A program made the translations under genes and the position numbers. Below, one piece after another: positions 7,827-17,056 of a DNA stretch of 57,159 bases. The stretch spans positions 1 to 57,159 of the forward strand of contig NZ_BIXY01000041.1 in assembly GCF_008326305.1 (NCBI RefSeq), written 5' to 3'. Position 1 is the first letter of the stretch. Every line of letters begins with the position of its first letter. This DNA is from Dictyobacter arantiisoli (GTDB lineage: Bacteria; Chloroflexota; Ktedonobacteria; Ktedonobacterales; Ktedonobacteraceae). Under the pieces are notes generated by a model, which was given only the letters and a program-made list of their open reading frames with translations, was not told the DNA's origin and made no database searches.

Positions 7827-10361
7827 ATGAGAGTTCCTTTGAGCTGGCTCAAGGATTATGTGGATATTAGCCTGTCGCCTGAAGAATTAGCGCATACGTT
7901 AACAATGGCTGGTTTAGAGGTGGAGGGCATTGAATATATCGGTGCCACCTGGGGCGATAAAATTATTACTGCCCAGATTGATCATCTGGAGAAGGTGGAA
8001 GGCTCAGACCACCTGAATTATACGAAGATTAATACTGGTAGTGAACAGATCAATGTAATTTGTGGCGCGCCCAACATTAAATTGGGCGATAAGGTACCAC
8101 TGGCTTTGCCGGGTGCACAGGTCGGGGATATTACGATCAGCGAGACACGCAAGTTTGGGTATGTCTCACAGGGTATGCTGTGCTCACCAAGCGAGCTTGG
8201 GATGGGCAATGATCATTCCGGTATCTATATTCTGGAGCCTGCTACGGAGTTAGGTCAGCCGCTGGTGAATCTGTTGGGTGAGGTGGTCTTCGATTTTTCG
8301 ATTAAGGCCCATCGCGGTGATCTTTCTTCAATTATTGGGATTGCCCGTGAGGTTGCAGCCTTAACGAAGCAGCCGCTGCGTATCCCACAGCCACACGTAC
8401 AGGAGCAGGGCACACCTACCAAGGAACTGGTACGGGTTACCGTTGAGGATAGCGAGCTTTGCCCTCGTTATACCGCTCGCGTGATAAGCAATGTGCAGGT
8501 GGCTCCTTCACCCAATTGGATGGCACAGCGCTTGCTGGCCGCTGGCATGCGTCCCATTAATAATGTGGTGGATATTACCAATTATGTCTTGCTAGAGTTT
8601 GGTCAGCCCCTCCATGGTTTCGACTATGATTTGGTGCCAGAACACCATGTGATTGTGCGCCGCGCCCATGAGGGTGAGGTCTTGACGACGCTTGATGATG
8701 TGAAGCGGAAACTGTCTCCTTCTATGTTGCTGATCACTGATATCAATGGTCCTACGGCTATTGCTGGTGTTATGGGTGGTGCGGTCAGCGAGATCAGCGC
8801 AAAGACGACATCGGTCTTATTGGAAGCGGCAAACTTCAAAGCAGGCAATGTTCGCCGTACTTCGACGCTGTTGGGCTTGCGCACAGATGCCTCCACGCAT
8901 TTTGAGAAGGGGCTGGACCCGGAGCTAACCCTGGCGGGCGCGAATCGGGCTGCACAACTGCTTGCTGAATTGGCGGGCGGAAATGTCCATCCTGGTATCG
9001 TCGATCATTATCCTCAGCCAGCGCAAGCGCGGATGCTGGACTTCTCCGTCGAGGATGTTGAGTGGTATACCTCAATGAAAGTGACCCAGAGTGAGGCTAT
9101 TGATGCTCTAACCGCGCTTCATTTCACGGTTGTAGCTTCTGAGGATGGCAAGTCTATGCAGGTGACGGTACCAACCTATCGTTCAGATGTCAAAGAAAGT
9201 GCCGATCTGGTCGAAGAGGTGATTCGCTTAATTGGCTATGATCGCATTCCAAGTACCATTCCTGATGGTCCATTGCCTGCGTTAAGCCAGGATCGCTGGT
9301 TTGAGCGTGAGCAGGAGGTGCGTTCTCTCGCGGTTGGCGCTGGCTTGAATGAGATTATTACCTACACCCTGACCAGTCGGACCCGTATGGCGAAGGTGCT
9401 GGCACAGGTTGATGGTGCCTCCGCGACTGCCCTGCTCCAGGTTTCAGGTCGTTCGGTTGCACAGACTCAAGCTACACTGGCGGCATCCAATGTCGTGACG
9501 GATAGTGCGGATTTTGACATACGCTCCATTCCTGCCGTGACGTTGGTCAATCCATTGAGCTCTGATATGGATGTGATGCGCCTGACCTTGCTGAGCAATT
9601 TGTTAGAGACTGTTCAGGAAAACAGTAAGCATAATAAAGCTGGCTTGCGCTTCTTCGAGCTGGGACGTCGTTATCTGCCAGGTGAGGATAAGCAGCAGTT
9701 ACCGGAAGAGCGGCGTACCATTGGCGTCGCCCTGTGTGGTCCGGCTGAAAATACCTGGTTGCCTGAATTATCCCATGCAGCGGATTTCTATGATCTCAAG
9801 GGTGTCATTGAGACATTACTGGAAGGTTTGAAGATCACCCATTATCGCTTCGCGTCAACGCAGCATCCAACCTTCCATCCTGGCCGTACAGCCCTGGTGG
9901 AACTGGGACAGGAAGATGCTGCTGGCGAGATCAACTATATTCCCGTCGGTGTGATTGGTGAGGTTCATCCATTGGTGCAGCAGCGCTACGATTTACCCTA
10001 TCGTGCTTACCTGGCAGAACTGGATCTGGAACAAATCTATGCGGTGATCCCGACTCAGATTGCTTACCAACCGATCTCACGCCACCAGGAACTGACACGT
10101 GATCTGGCTCTGGTAGTGGACCAGAAGATCCCTGCCCAGACCATTCAGGAGCAGATTGCGCGTCACGGTGGTGAACTGTTACGTTCAGTTACACTCTTCG
10201 ATGTCTATACTGGCGATCCAATTCCAGCTGGCAAAAAGAACCTGACGTACACGCTTGTTTACCAGGCCACCAATCGTACCCTGAAGGATACTGAGGCCAA
10301 TGAATTGCAAGAGCGTATTATCCGTCTCTTGCATGAGGATTTTGGCGCAGTTTTGCGCTAA
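7827..10361 (+). CDS. pheT: Phenylalanine-tRNA ligase beta subunit
   Basis: The structural and editing subunit of PheRS, about 844 residues. Domains in order: B1 with MRVPLSWLKDYVD, a tRNA-binding OB domain (about 40-150, EGSDHLNYTKINTG), B3/B4 editing domain, B5, a catalytic-like domain and a C-terminal FDX-ACB anticodon-binding domain (about 750-844, SRHQELTRDLALVVDQ). An insertion of roughly 50 residues with low-complexity character (ASATALLQVSGRSVAQTQAT region, about 530-575) separates YTLTSRTRMAKV from VTLVNPLSSDMDVMR; it is probably a surface loop. The ATG at 7827 has an AAGGAG site. A repeat element and then a strong hairpin terminator follow the gene. Confidence 0.98.
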   Translation: MRVPLSWLKDYVDISLSPEELAHTLTMAGLEVEGIEYIGATWGDKIITAQIDHLEKVEGSDHLNYTKINTGSEQINVICGAPNIKLGDKVPLALPGAQVGDITISETRKFGYVSQGMLCSPSELGMGNDHSGIYILEPATELGQPLVNLLGEVVFDFSIKAHRGDLSSIIGIAREVAALTKQPLRIPQPHVQEQGTPTKELVRVTVEDSELCPRYTARVISNVQVAPSPNWMAQRLLAAGMRPINNVVDITNYVLLEFGQPLHGFDYDLVPEHHVIVRRAHEGEVLTTLDDVKRKLSPSMLLITDINGPTAIAGVMGGAVSEISAKTTSVLLEAANFKAGNVRRTSTLLGLRTDASTHFEKGLDPELTLAGANRAAQLLAELAGGNVHPGIVDHYPQPAQARMLDFSVEDVEWYTSMKVTQSEAIDALTALHFTVVASEDGKSMQVTVPTYRSDVKESADLVEEVIRLIGYDRIPSTIPDGPLPALSQDRWFEREQEVRSLAVGAGLNEIITYTLTSRTRMAKVLAQVDGASATALLQVSGRSVAQTQATLAASNVVTDSADFDIRSIPAVTLVNPLSSDMDVMRLTLLSNLLETVQENSKHNKAGLRFFELGRRYLPGEDKQQLPEERRTIGVALCGPAENTWLPELSHAADFYDLKGVIETLLEGLKITHYRFASTQHPTFHPGRTALVELGQEDAAGEINYIPVGVIGEVHPLVQQRYDLPYRAYLAELDLEQIYAVIPTQIAYQPISRHQELTRDLALVVDQKIPAQTIQEQIARHGGELLRSVTLFDVYTGDPIPAGKKNLTYTLVYQATNRTLKDTEANELQERIIRLLHEDFGAVLR

Positions 10362-10379
10362 CCTCGTGTTCTCTCACTC

Positions 10380-10588
10380 ACAAGGTGGATGTTTGATACC
10401 CATGATCTTCGCCATGCTGGCGCATGAGTTTTCGCACCTACGGTGCTCAAAACAGTTTTTAGGATGTGGTGCAGGAAAGGTGCTGTGCACCTTTCCTGCA
10501 CCACATCCTAAAAAGGGCGCAGGCGCGCAAGCGCCTGCCAGTGAGTCAGCAGCAAGATCCCGATGGTGATGGGAATCAAATACTTTGT
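10380..10588 (+). repeat. Dispersed hairpin repeat, copy 1
   Basis: A 209-bp element immediately behind pheT. It begins near ACAAGG (10380) and TTTGATACCCAT and ends with ATGGGAATCAAATACTTTGT, giving terminal inverted repeats of about 12 matching bases. Inside are three hairpins: a small GCACC/GGTGC one (10436-10446), a perfect 28-bp stem with TGT loop (10456-10483 / 10487-10514), and a GC-rich GGCGC/GCGCC-type one (about 10516-10542). Related copies are at 20985, 35857 and 55667. It lies inside the pheST 3' untranslated region, ahead of the terminator. Confidence 0.85.
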
Positions 10589-10637
10589 AAAAAGGATCGT
10601 AGCAGTAAAAGGATCTTTACCGCTACGATCCTTTTTA
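10589..10637. terminator. Bidirectional terminator behind pheST
   Basis: An inverted repeat with arms AAAAAGGATCGTAGC and GCTACGATCCTTTTT. A second smaller pair (GTAAA/TTTAC) lies inside. The 3' arm ends in a T-run, fitting rho-independent termination of pheST; the A-rich 5' arm gives the same on the other strand. Confidence 0.8.
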
Positions 10638-10747
10638 CTGATCTCTTTCGTTGCTACCTGTCTTATAGTCATAATGAGAACATACCCTTTATGGCTATAG
10701 AAAGAAGATATGAGCATTGGGGATCTTGAAAATTGTTTATAATTTAT

Positions 10748-10783
10748 AATACTAAACCTCCTCAAGAGGAATAGTATTTTTCT
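10748..10783 (+). terminator. Rho-independent terminator-like hairpin
   Basis: The hairpin AATACT...CCTC / GAGG...AGTATT is followed by TTTTCTATTT. No plus-strand gene ends immediately before it, so it may be a second pheST terminator or a leftover from a lost gene. The rest of 10784-11074 shows two direct GTGAGCG repeats (about 10828 and 10848) and no other recognised element. Confidence 0.5.
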
Positions 10784-11074
10784 ATTTATATTTCCTATTA
10801 TATACGTAGCCCTCTATTTTCTGATTTGTGAGCGCTCCATTCTAAAGGTGAGCGTTCATTTTATGTATAAAAATAGCTATCAAGTTATTTCACATGATGC
10901 TTATCCCGTCAGTTTGTTAATCTCTCTGTGTATGGTTACCGTATCCAACGATTTTAAAGTGTATGGTTGTGTGGGAGTATTGCCAGCCTGTAAGCAGCAG
11001 GGGAGTGATGTGGGACGAATTTCGAGATGTTGGCATGTATAGATTTGGTTGTGTATTTTGAGAAGAGTCTAACG

Positions 11075-14000
11075 ATGAATCAATGTTTACGTTGCAATAG
11101 ACCTTGTAGCGTTTCTGCTATTTTTTGTGAGCTGTGCCTTTTACATTTACAACAACATCATCATAGCCATGATCAAGCAGGTGAGCAGAGTTATCTTGAG
11201 GAAGCAGTCGCTGCAGAGGATGTAGTGGATGCTCCCGCTTTCGAACATGCTCTAGCTCCTGCTGATCCGTCGATCATAACAATAGACCAAACAAACCTGA
11301 GTCAGTCTGATCTTTCGTCTGCGACGGTTCTGATGGTTATTGCTTATGCCGATGAGAATAAAAATTCCCAGGATATTGAACAGAATGATTTTCCTATCGC
11401 TGATGTCGATAAGGATATTTTCCCCCGGGACGCTGAACAGAATAACTTTCCTGTTGATTATGCACCTGAACTTGATACATCGTTGCAACGCTTAAATGAT
11501 GCTGCTCGTTTGATTGCCGAATCAGATCCAGAGGCAGGCCAAAATGGACGTGGGCCTCGTGCATCGCGTCTGACTCCATTATGTGATATTTCGGCTGAGA
11601 TTCAACGTGCGAGCACCAATCCTCTACCTGGCTCTGCCTTTGCTACGCAGCCGGTGTTACGTAAACCTCTCGATGAACATTTGCCTGATCTCTGGCCCTG
11701 GCTTCATAGCACGGAAACCGATGAAGAGAAGGATGCGTGGATCAACAATTATGATCCATTGCAGTCACGCCAATTCCCGTCGAGTGCGGAATCCAGAAAG
11801 ATAGAAGATGAGGATATACAGCGCGCATTCAGGGAGCGTCTGGCAATTGTGTGGGAAGGTGTGAAGCATGAGCCTCAGAAGAGTTTTCGCGTCCTTTTGT
11901 TGTGTATTTCTCTTCTGGCTGTTATTGCTCTGATTGCCGATGCCGCGATGATTTCGTTCCTCGCACAGGGTAAACCGGCAGGAACTGTCACGATGGCTCC
12001 AACCTTGACGCTCTCAACTCGTTTTGCCAACCATGGGGATCTGGTTACGCTACGGCTACGCAATTTTCCTACGTCCTCTTCCGTTGCGATTTCACATGAT
12101 ATTCAGGAACAGGTAAGCTTACAAAATGTGAGCAATATTGTCCAGGTGAATGCTCTGGGCGCAAAGGACGTGGTGTTATTGGTGGAGGATGGTTGGGAGC
12201 CGGGCGGACATACCATTGTCGCTGAAGATGAACGCACACGCTATACGGCCAGTGCTATGCTAGTTGTTGGCGTGGGTTCAACGCGCCCGGGCCATTTAGA
12301 ATTGCAATCTAATGCTGTGAACCTGGGACCACAATATCAGGGAGCAAATTCGTTTCAAACGATCAGGTTGGATAACAGCGGAGGTGGCACTATTAATTGG
12401 TCTGCCAGTAGTAGTGATGCATGGTTGCTGCTTTCTCCCAATAATGGCATGTTTAGTGATCATCAAGAAATTCAAATTGCTGCCGACCGCACCTATCTGA
12501 AGCCTGGCAATTATCAAGGGAAGATCACATTCTTCTCTAATGTAAGTGAGCCGCAAGTCCTTATTATACAAATGCAAGTCCTGGCGCTACCAGCCAATGC
12601 CGGTGCCGTGATGAGTATTTCACCTGCATTGATGTCTTTCACTGCCGTCGATGGATTGAGTGATCCACATAGTCAATCCCTGGTTATGACCAATCCCGGT
12701 ACCAAGGCTCTCTATTGGACAATTAGTAATCAGGCACCTCGATCTACCTCTGATTCGAACTCCTATTTGCAAAGCCTGATCACCACCACAAGTTGGTTAC
12801 ATCCAGAGGTGACATCCGGGAAGGTTGTGCCGGGCTCAACGGTCAACATTCCTCTTGTGGTTCATAGTGCCGCGCTATTACCCGGAACCTATACCAGTGT
12901 TTTGACCTTTGTTACTCAGTCCGGGCAAAGCGCATTGAATAGTCCCCAACTGGTGACTATCACGCTGACCGTGCAGCCGCGTTGTGGATTGACGGTCAGC
13001 ACAGGAATGCTTACGTTTAATGCGCTGGCTGGTCAGGCCAGTATTGGTAACCAGGTATTGAGTTTGATGGGGAATGCAAGTTGTTCTGGGAGTGTCAACT
13101 GGAACGCCACCTCCTCAGCGCGCTGGCTGGCTATTGCGCCTGCCAGTGGTCAATTGAAAGGTTCTGCTCCGGCCACTTCAACAGTGACGGTTAATCCAGT
13201 TGGTCTCGGTGTGGGAACCTATTCGGGCACCATTACAATCACTGTGGCGCAAAGCACGCAAACGGTGTCTGTCCTGCTCGTGGTACAAAATCCACCGCCG
13301 CCGGGTGCACCTATCATTGGAGCATCACCTCTTAATCTCAATTTTAGCGTGACACAGGGCCAGATGAATCCTCCGGGACAAACGATCACGCTGACAAATA
13401 CCGGGGCCAGTGCTTTAATCTGGAATATCAGTACGAGCCCTCTCGATTCCTGGTTAAACGTATTACAGTCTCAAAATGTGATTGCACCTGGACAAACAGG
13501 AAGTCTGGTGGTGAATGTCAGTACGGCTGGTTTAACTGCAGGGAGTTATAGTGGAAGTATTGCTTTGAGCGGAGTTGATATCAACGGGAATCCGGCTGGT
13601 GGAAGCCCACAAACCATTGCTATTCATCTGACCGTAGAGGCACCCTGCGCGCTAACCCTACCTTCAGCCAGTACCCTGGCCTTTACCGCGACCCAGGGGC
13701 AGCAATCTAATCCTACACCTATACAAGTTGCCATTACGGCTTCTGGCAATTGTAACTGGCCGGTGACCTGGCAGGCGAGCTATGATACATCTGCTGGTTG
13801 GTTAAATCTATCCGCGAACAATGGAACTTTTACGACCAGCGGTCAATCCTCTACGCTTGTGGTGAGTCCATCGCTGGTTGGTCTTGCACCTGGAGATGTC
13901 CATACCACTATAAAAATCTCGGCTACCGATAATATGGGGGCTATCGTACAGGGAAGTCCGCAGGCGCTAGTGGTTGATATGCTTGTGATGGCTCCTTGTT

Positions 14001-14626
14001 CGCTACAAAGTAATGCCTCAAGTCTCAATTTTACAGTTACGCAAGGGCAAGTTAGCAATATGCAAAATATATTGTTGAATATGACTGGTAATTGTTCTTT
14101 ACCCGTCACCTGGAAGGCCCAGGCAAATAATAGCTGGCTCAATTTAGGTGGCAATGCGGGAAGCGATAATGGGCATGGCAGTTCTTTAGGGGTCAGTGTG
14201 GATGCTACTAGCCTTCAGATTGGTTCATATAATGATACAATCATATTCTCTTCTACCGGTAGTGGTGGCGCCAGCGTCAGTAATACACCAACGATTCCAA
14301 TTACAGTCAATGTTGTAGGAGCAACTGTCAATTTGACGGTGAACTCCTGTGATGCCGTACTATGTACTACACCGATGCCGTTTGCGGGGGCGAATGTGAC
14401 GTTATCTGATAGTGCAGGCAATATAGTAGCCAGTGGTATCACGGATAGCCAGGGCAACTTGACGCTTTCTAATGTGCCTATGGGAGTATACACCGTAACT
14501 GTAGCCGGAACGGATGTGTCGAACGTAACCTTTACAAGTAGTACTTCATTAACGGTGTCTGGCAGTGTAGTAAATATGACCATTGGTACCAGTCCCAGCA
14601 GTACTCCAAGCGCGGTTATACCTTGA
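11075..14626 (+). CDS. Zinc-ribbon membrane protein with about six BACON-like repeats
   Basis: A surface protein of about 1183 residues. The N-terminus is a short zinc ribbon (Cys4-x2-Cys7 and Cys18-x2-Cys21), followed by a disordered acidic region and one membrane segment (about residues 270-295). The rest is predicted extracellular and consists of about six beta-sandwich repeats of 95-115 residues with the BACON-type pattern: L.F....G, QTI.LTN.G...L.W, WL..SP..G and G.Y.G.I.I. Several start with Cys and have a second Cys after the first strands (CGLTVS...ASCSG), suggesting disulfides. A carboxypeptidase-regulatory-like domain (PFAGANVTLSDSAGNIV...) ends the protein. Start at 11075 rather than an upstream in-frame ATG because the zinc ribbon begins there. 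The role is probably adhesion or wall binding, by inference only. Confidence 0.82.
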   Translation: MNQCLRCNRPCSVSAIFCELCLLHLQQHHHSHDQAGEQSYLEEAVAAEDVVDAPAFEHALAPADPSIITIDQTNLSQSDLSSATVLMVIAYADENKNSQDIEQNDFPIADVDKDIFPRDAEQNNFPVDYAPELDTSLQRLNDAARLIAESDPEAGQNGRGPRASRLTPLCDISAEIQRASTNPLPGSAFATQPVLRKPLDEHLPDLWPWLHSTETDEEKDAWINNYDPLQSRQFPSSAESRKIEDEDIQRAFRERLAIVWEGVKHEPQKSFRVLLLCISLLAVIALIADAAMISFLAQGKPAGTVTMAPTLTLSTRFANHGDLVTLRLRNFPTSSSVAISHDIQEQVSLQNVSNIVQVNALGAKDVVLLVEDGWEPGGHTIVAEDERTRYTASAMLVVGVGSTRPGHLELQSNAVNLGPQYQGANSFQTIRLDNSGGGTINWSASSSDAWLLLSPNNGMFSDHQEIQIAADRTYLKPGNYQGKITFFSNVSEPQVLIIQMQVLALPANAGAVMSISPALMSFTAVDGLSDPHSQSLVMTNPGTKALYWTISNQAPRSTSDSNSYLQSLITTTSWLHPEVTSGKVVPGSTVNIPLVVHSAALLPGTYTSVLTFVTQSGQSALNSPQLVTITLTVQPRCGLTVSTGMLTFNALAGQASIGNQVLSLMGNASCSGSVNWNATSSARWLAIAPASGQLKGSAPATSTVTVNPVGLGVGTYSGTITITVAQSTQTVSVLLVVQNPPPPGAPIIGASPLNLNFSVTQGQMNPPGQTITLTNTGASALIWNISTSPLDSWLNVLQSQNVIAPGQTGSLVVNVSTAGLTAGSYSGSIALSGVDINGNPAGGSPQTIAIHLTVEAPCALTLPSASTLAFTATQGQQSNPTPIQVAITASGNCNWPVTWQASYDTSAGWLNLSANNGTFTTSGQSSTLVVSPSLVGLAPGDVHTTIKISATDNMGAIVQGSPQALVVDMLVMAPCSLQSNASSLNFTVTQGQVSNMQNILLNMTGNCSLPVTWKAQANNSWLNLGGNAGSDNGHGSSLGVSVDATSLQIGSYNDTIIFSSTGSGGASVSNTPTIPITVNVVGATVNLTVNSCDAVLCTTPMPFAGANVTLSDSAGNIVASGITDSQGNLTLSNVPMGVYTVTVAGTDVSNVTFTSSTSLTVSGSVVNMTIGTSPSSTPSAVIP

Positions 14627-14788
14627 AAAGGAAGCATACGTTACTGTTTATTGCTTTAGTGGAAGCACAGGATGTAACCCTATTTGGGAATATTGTGACA
14701 GAAACGTCTTTCTTTAGTAGAAATAGTTCTGTCATTGATGCCAATGGGTTGAGCGAGTAAATAAAATTTCCGACTGGAATGGAGCGTT

Positions 14789-16876
14789 ATGAATACCAGA
14801 CGTTGTGTTTATTGTCAGGCTATACAGCGTGCTGATGCTCAGATTTGTTATTATTGTGGACGAGAATTAGCTGAGAAGGCACGTCCAGACGCTCTCTCAT
14901 CGGCTTCTTCCCATCGTGCGGGCCATACATTTGGTCTACACCCAGAAGACCAGCCGTATCAATCGAGTATGATGCTGGCCCAACGTTCCCCCACAGAGGA
15001 GAAAGAACAACTCCTGAGGATACAACAGGACCCCAATTATATCGTGTTTCCGCCCACAGAAGAACTCAAGGCTCAACGTGAGGCTTTACGCGAACGCGAA
15101 CGGGCTCTGGCTCATCAGCCACAGCCTCGCTGGCGACCACATTTCGCCCTATCCCCACGGGCAGTCTCATCACTCCTGACCTTATCCTGCATTTTTATGT
15201 TGCTGGCGGCCAGCTTGATTGCCTTTGCATTGGTTGGAAAGCGCCCTACCAGCGCGACCGCTGTCATTCAAGTCTCACCTGATAAGGTACGGGTCAATGA
15301 TGTTTTTACATTGACCGGACGCGGCTTTGTTCTCCACGATCAGCTTTCTTTTTATCGGGATAATCAGCTACTCGTGCGCAATGAACAGGGGAAGCCAGTG
15401 GTTGCATGGACAGACGCGCAGGGGAAATTTTCTGTACAGATACCAGTATCTGCCGATTGGCAAGTGGGTAGCCATTTGATACATGCGGTAGATAGCACCC
15501 ATGAGGTGGATGCTGTCACCCGACTGACGGTGCTGACTGCCTCTTTGCTGTCGCCTTCCTTGCAGATTTCGCAGACTGTTTGTAGTTTTCCTGGCGCCGC
15601 GCCTGGGATCGTTTCCAGCCAGTCTGTGACTCTGGCAAATGCAGGAGGTGGACAGGTCTCCTGGAAAGTGAGCAGTGATCAATCCTGGCTGGCGGTGACC
15701 CCGGCGCAGGGAAGTTTTTCTGGCAGCCAAAATGTAATGGTTTCGGTTGATCGTGGGACTTTAAGTTCACATTCCTATGCCGGTCATTTGATTTTTACGC
15801 AAGCAGGGGGCGATGGGCCAACAGTAATCCTTCCAGTCACCATGTCGGTTACGCCTGGCCCCGCATCTCTGGCGGTATCGACTACTGCGTTAACCTACAC
15901 TGCGAGCAATAGCCAGGACCCGAATGACCAGTTTATCACCATCCATAATAATGGACAACAAAGCGGGGTGTGGTCGAGTAGCATTTCCAGTGGTGATTCT
16001 ACGAACTGGTTATCCCTATCACCTGATCATGACACCCTGGCAGCCGGTGGGAGTGAAACAGTCATCGTGAGCGCTCATTCTACTCATCTCGCGGTTGGAT
16101 CGTATCAAAGTACGATTCATTTTGATGGGGCGATGCATGGGCTGGTGAATGTCTCAATGAGTGTATCAAAGCCAGGCAATCTTGTCGCGTCTGTCGCAAC
16201 GTTGAATTTTTCAATGGTCGCAGGGAAAGTGCCAACCGGGCAGAATATCACCTTACAAAATACCGGGGGAGCGATGGTGAATTGGAATGCCATGGCGAGT
16301 ACTATCGATCAGAGGAAGTGGCTACAGGTGACTCCTGCACAGGGATCACTAGCAGCAGGGGAGCAGTTAACGGCAACAGTGACGATTATTGATCAAAACT
16401 TACCTCCTGGTTCCTATCAAGGAACGATCAGTTTTCTTACATCCAGTGGTATCAAGCAACAAATAGCTATTTCATTGCTTGTGGCGGCTGCTCCCATATC
16501 ATCCAATCCGGTGTTGAATGTGAAGCCGACGGCCTTGAATTTTACATTCAGCGCTGGTACACAACCAGCATCTCAGACATTAGTGCTGACGAACGCTGGC
16601 AATACACCGTTACAGTGGGCAATTGCTGTGAATGGAAGCAATGCGAGTTGGGTGACAATCAGCTCGTTACAGGGCACCCTGGCAGCCGGACAAAGCGCTA
16701 CCCTCACAGTGTCTGTACAGATACCGGCGCAAAGTACAGGCGCGGGATTTGCAGCGACGCTGGCGGTCTCTGGAGGCATCCCTGGATCGACTACTCTGCA
16801 TCAAAATGTTCCTATCAGTCTCACTGCCACAGGTGCTGTGCCCACAGGCACACCGCATGCGGCCAATACCGCTTAA
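14789..16876 (+). CDS. Zinc-ribbon membrane protein with IPT-like and BACON-like repeats
   Basis: A 695-residue paralogue in architecture of the preceding gene. It has an N-terminal zinc ribbon (Cys6-x2-Cys9 and Cys20-x2-Cys23), a basic linker, one membrane segment (about residues 126-150) and an immunoglobulin-like IPT-type domain (about 155-250, VRVNDVFTLTGRGF). About four BACON-like repeats follow, each with WL.V.P..G and G.Y.G.I motifs. Both genes point the same way with 160 bp between them. The start has a weak ribosome binding site (ATGGAGCG about 10 nt upstream). An extracellular structural or binding role is likely but unproven. Confidence 0.82.
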   Translation: MNTRRCVYCQAIQRADAQICYYCGRELAEKARPDALSSASSHRAGHTFGLHPEDQPYQSSMMLAQRSPTEEKEQLLRIQQDPNYIVFPPTEELKAQREALRERERALAHQPQPRWRPHFALSPRAVSSLLTLSCIFMLLAASLIAFALVGKRPTSATAVIQVSPDKVRVNDVFTLTGRGFVLHDQLSFYRDNQLLVRNEQGKPVVAWTDAQGKFSVQIPVSADWQVGSHLIHAVDSTHEVDAVTRLTVLTASLLSPSLQISQTVCSFPGAAPGIVSSQSVTLANAGGGQVSWKVSSDQSWLAVTPAQGSFSGSQNVMVSVDRGTLSSHSYAGHLIFTQAGGDGPTVILPVTMSVTPGPASLAVSTTALTYTASNSQDPNDQFITIHNNGQQSGVWSSSISSGDSTNWLSLSPDHDTLAAGGSETVIVSAHSTHLAVGSYQSTIHFDGAMHGLVNVSMSVSKPGNLVASVATLNFSMVAGKVPTGQNITLQNTGGAMVNWNAMASTIDQRKWLQVTPAQGSLAAGEQLTATVTIIDQNLPPGSYQGTISFLTSSGIKQQIAISLLVAAAPISSNPVLNVKPTALNFTFSAGTQPASQTLVLTNAGNTPLQWAIAVNGSNASWVTISSLQGTLAAGQSATLTVSVQIPAQSTGAGFAATLAVSGGIPGSTTLHQNVPISLTATGAVPTGTPHAANTA

Positions 16877-17006
16877 ATACGAGAAAGCACCCTTGCTCGT
16901 ACGATTCTCTCACCCCAACGCTCTGGAATGTTCCCCGACACGGATGTTGTGGGAGGCATGGCCTACGGGCGGGACAATACCGCTAAAATAAGCCATGCCC
17001 CTATGG

Positions 17007-17056
17007 GAGCACCCTGAACCATGAAATTGCTCCCAATTTCATGGTTCAGGGTGCTC
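17007..17056. terminator. Perfect 23-bp hairpin between convergent genes
   Basis: Arms 17007-17029 and 17034-17056 (GAGCACCCTGAACCATG... and its complement) pair perfectly around a 4-nt CTCC loop. The right arm reaches into the stop codon of the minus-strand NmrA gene. It probably terminates transcription from both sides, though there is no long T-run. A shorter GGCATGGC/GCCATGCC inverted pair flanks 16955-17000 just before it. Confidence 0.65.

Noticed and set aside
14215-14637. Minus-strand frame of 140 codons inside the BACON-repeat gene
   Set aside because: It is antisense to a well-supported coding region and has no recognisable motif.
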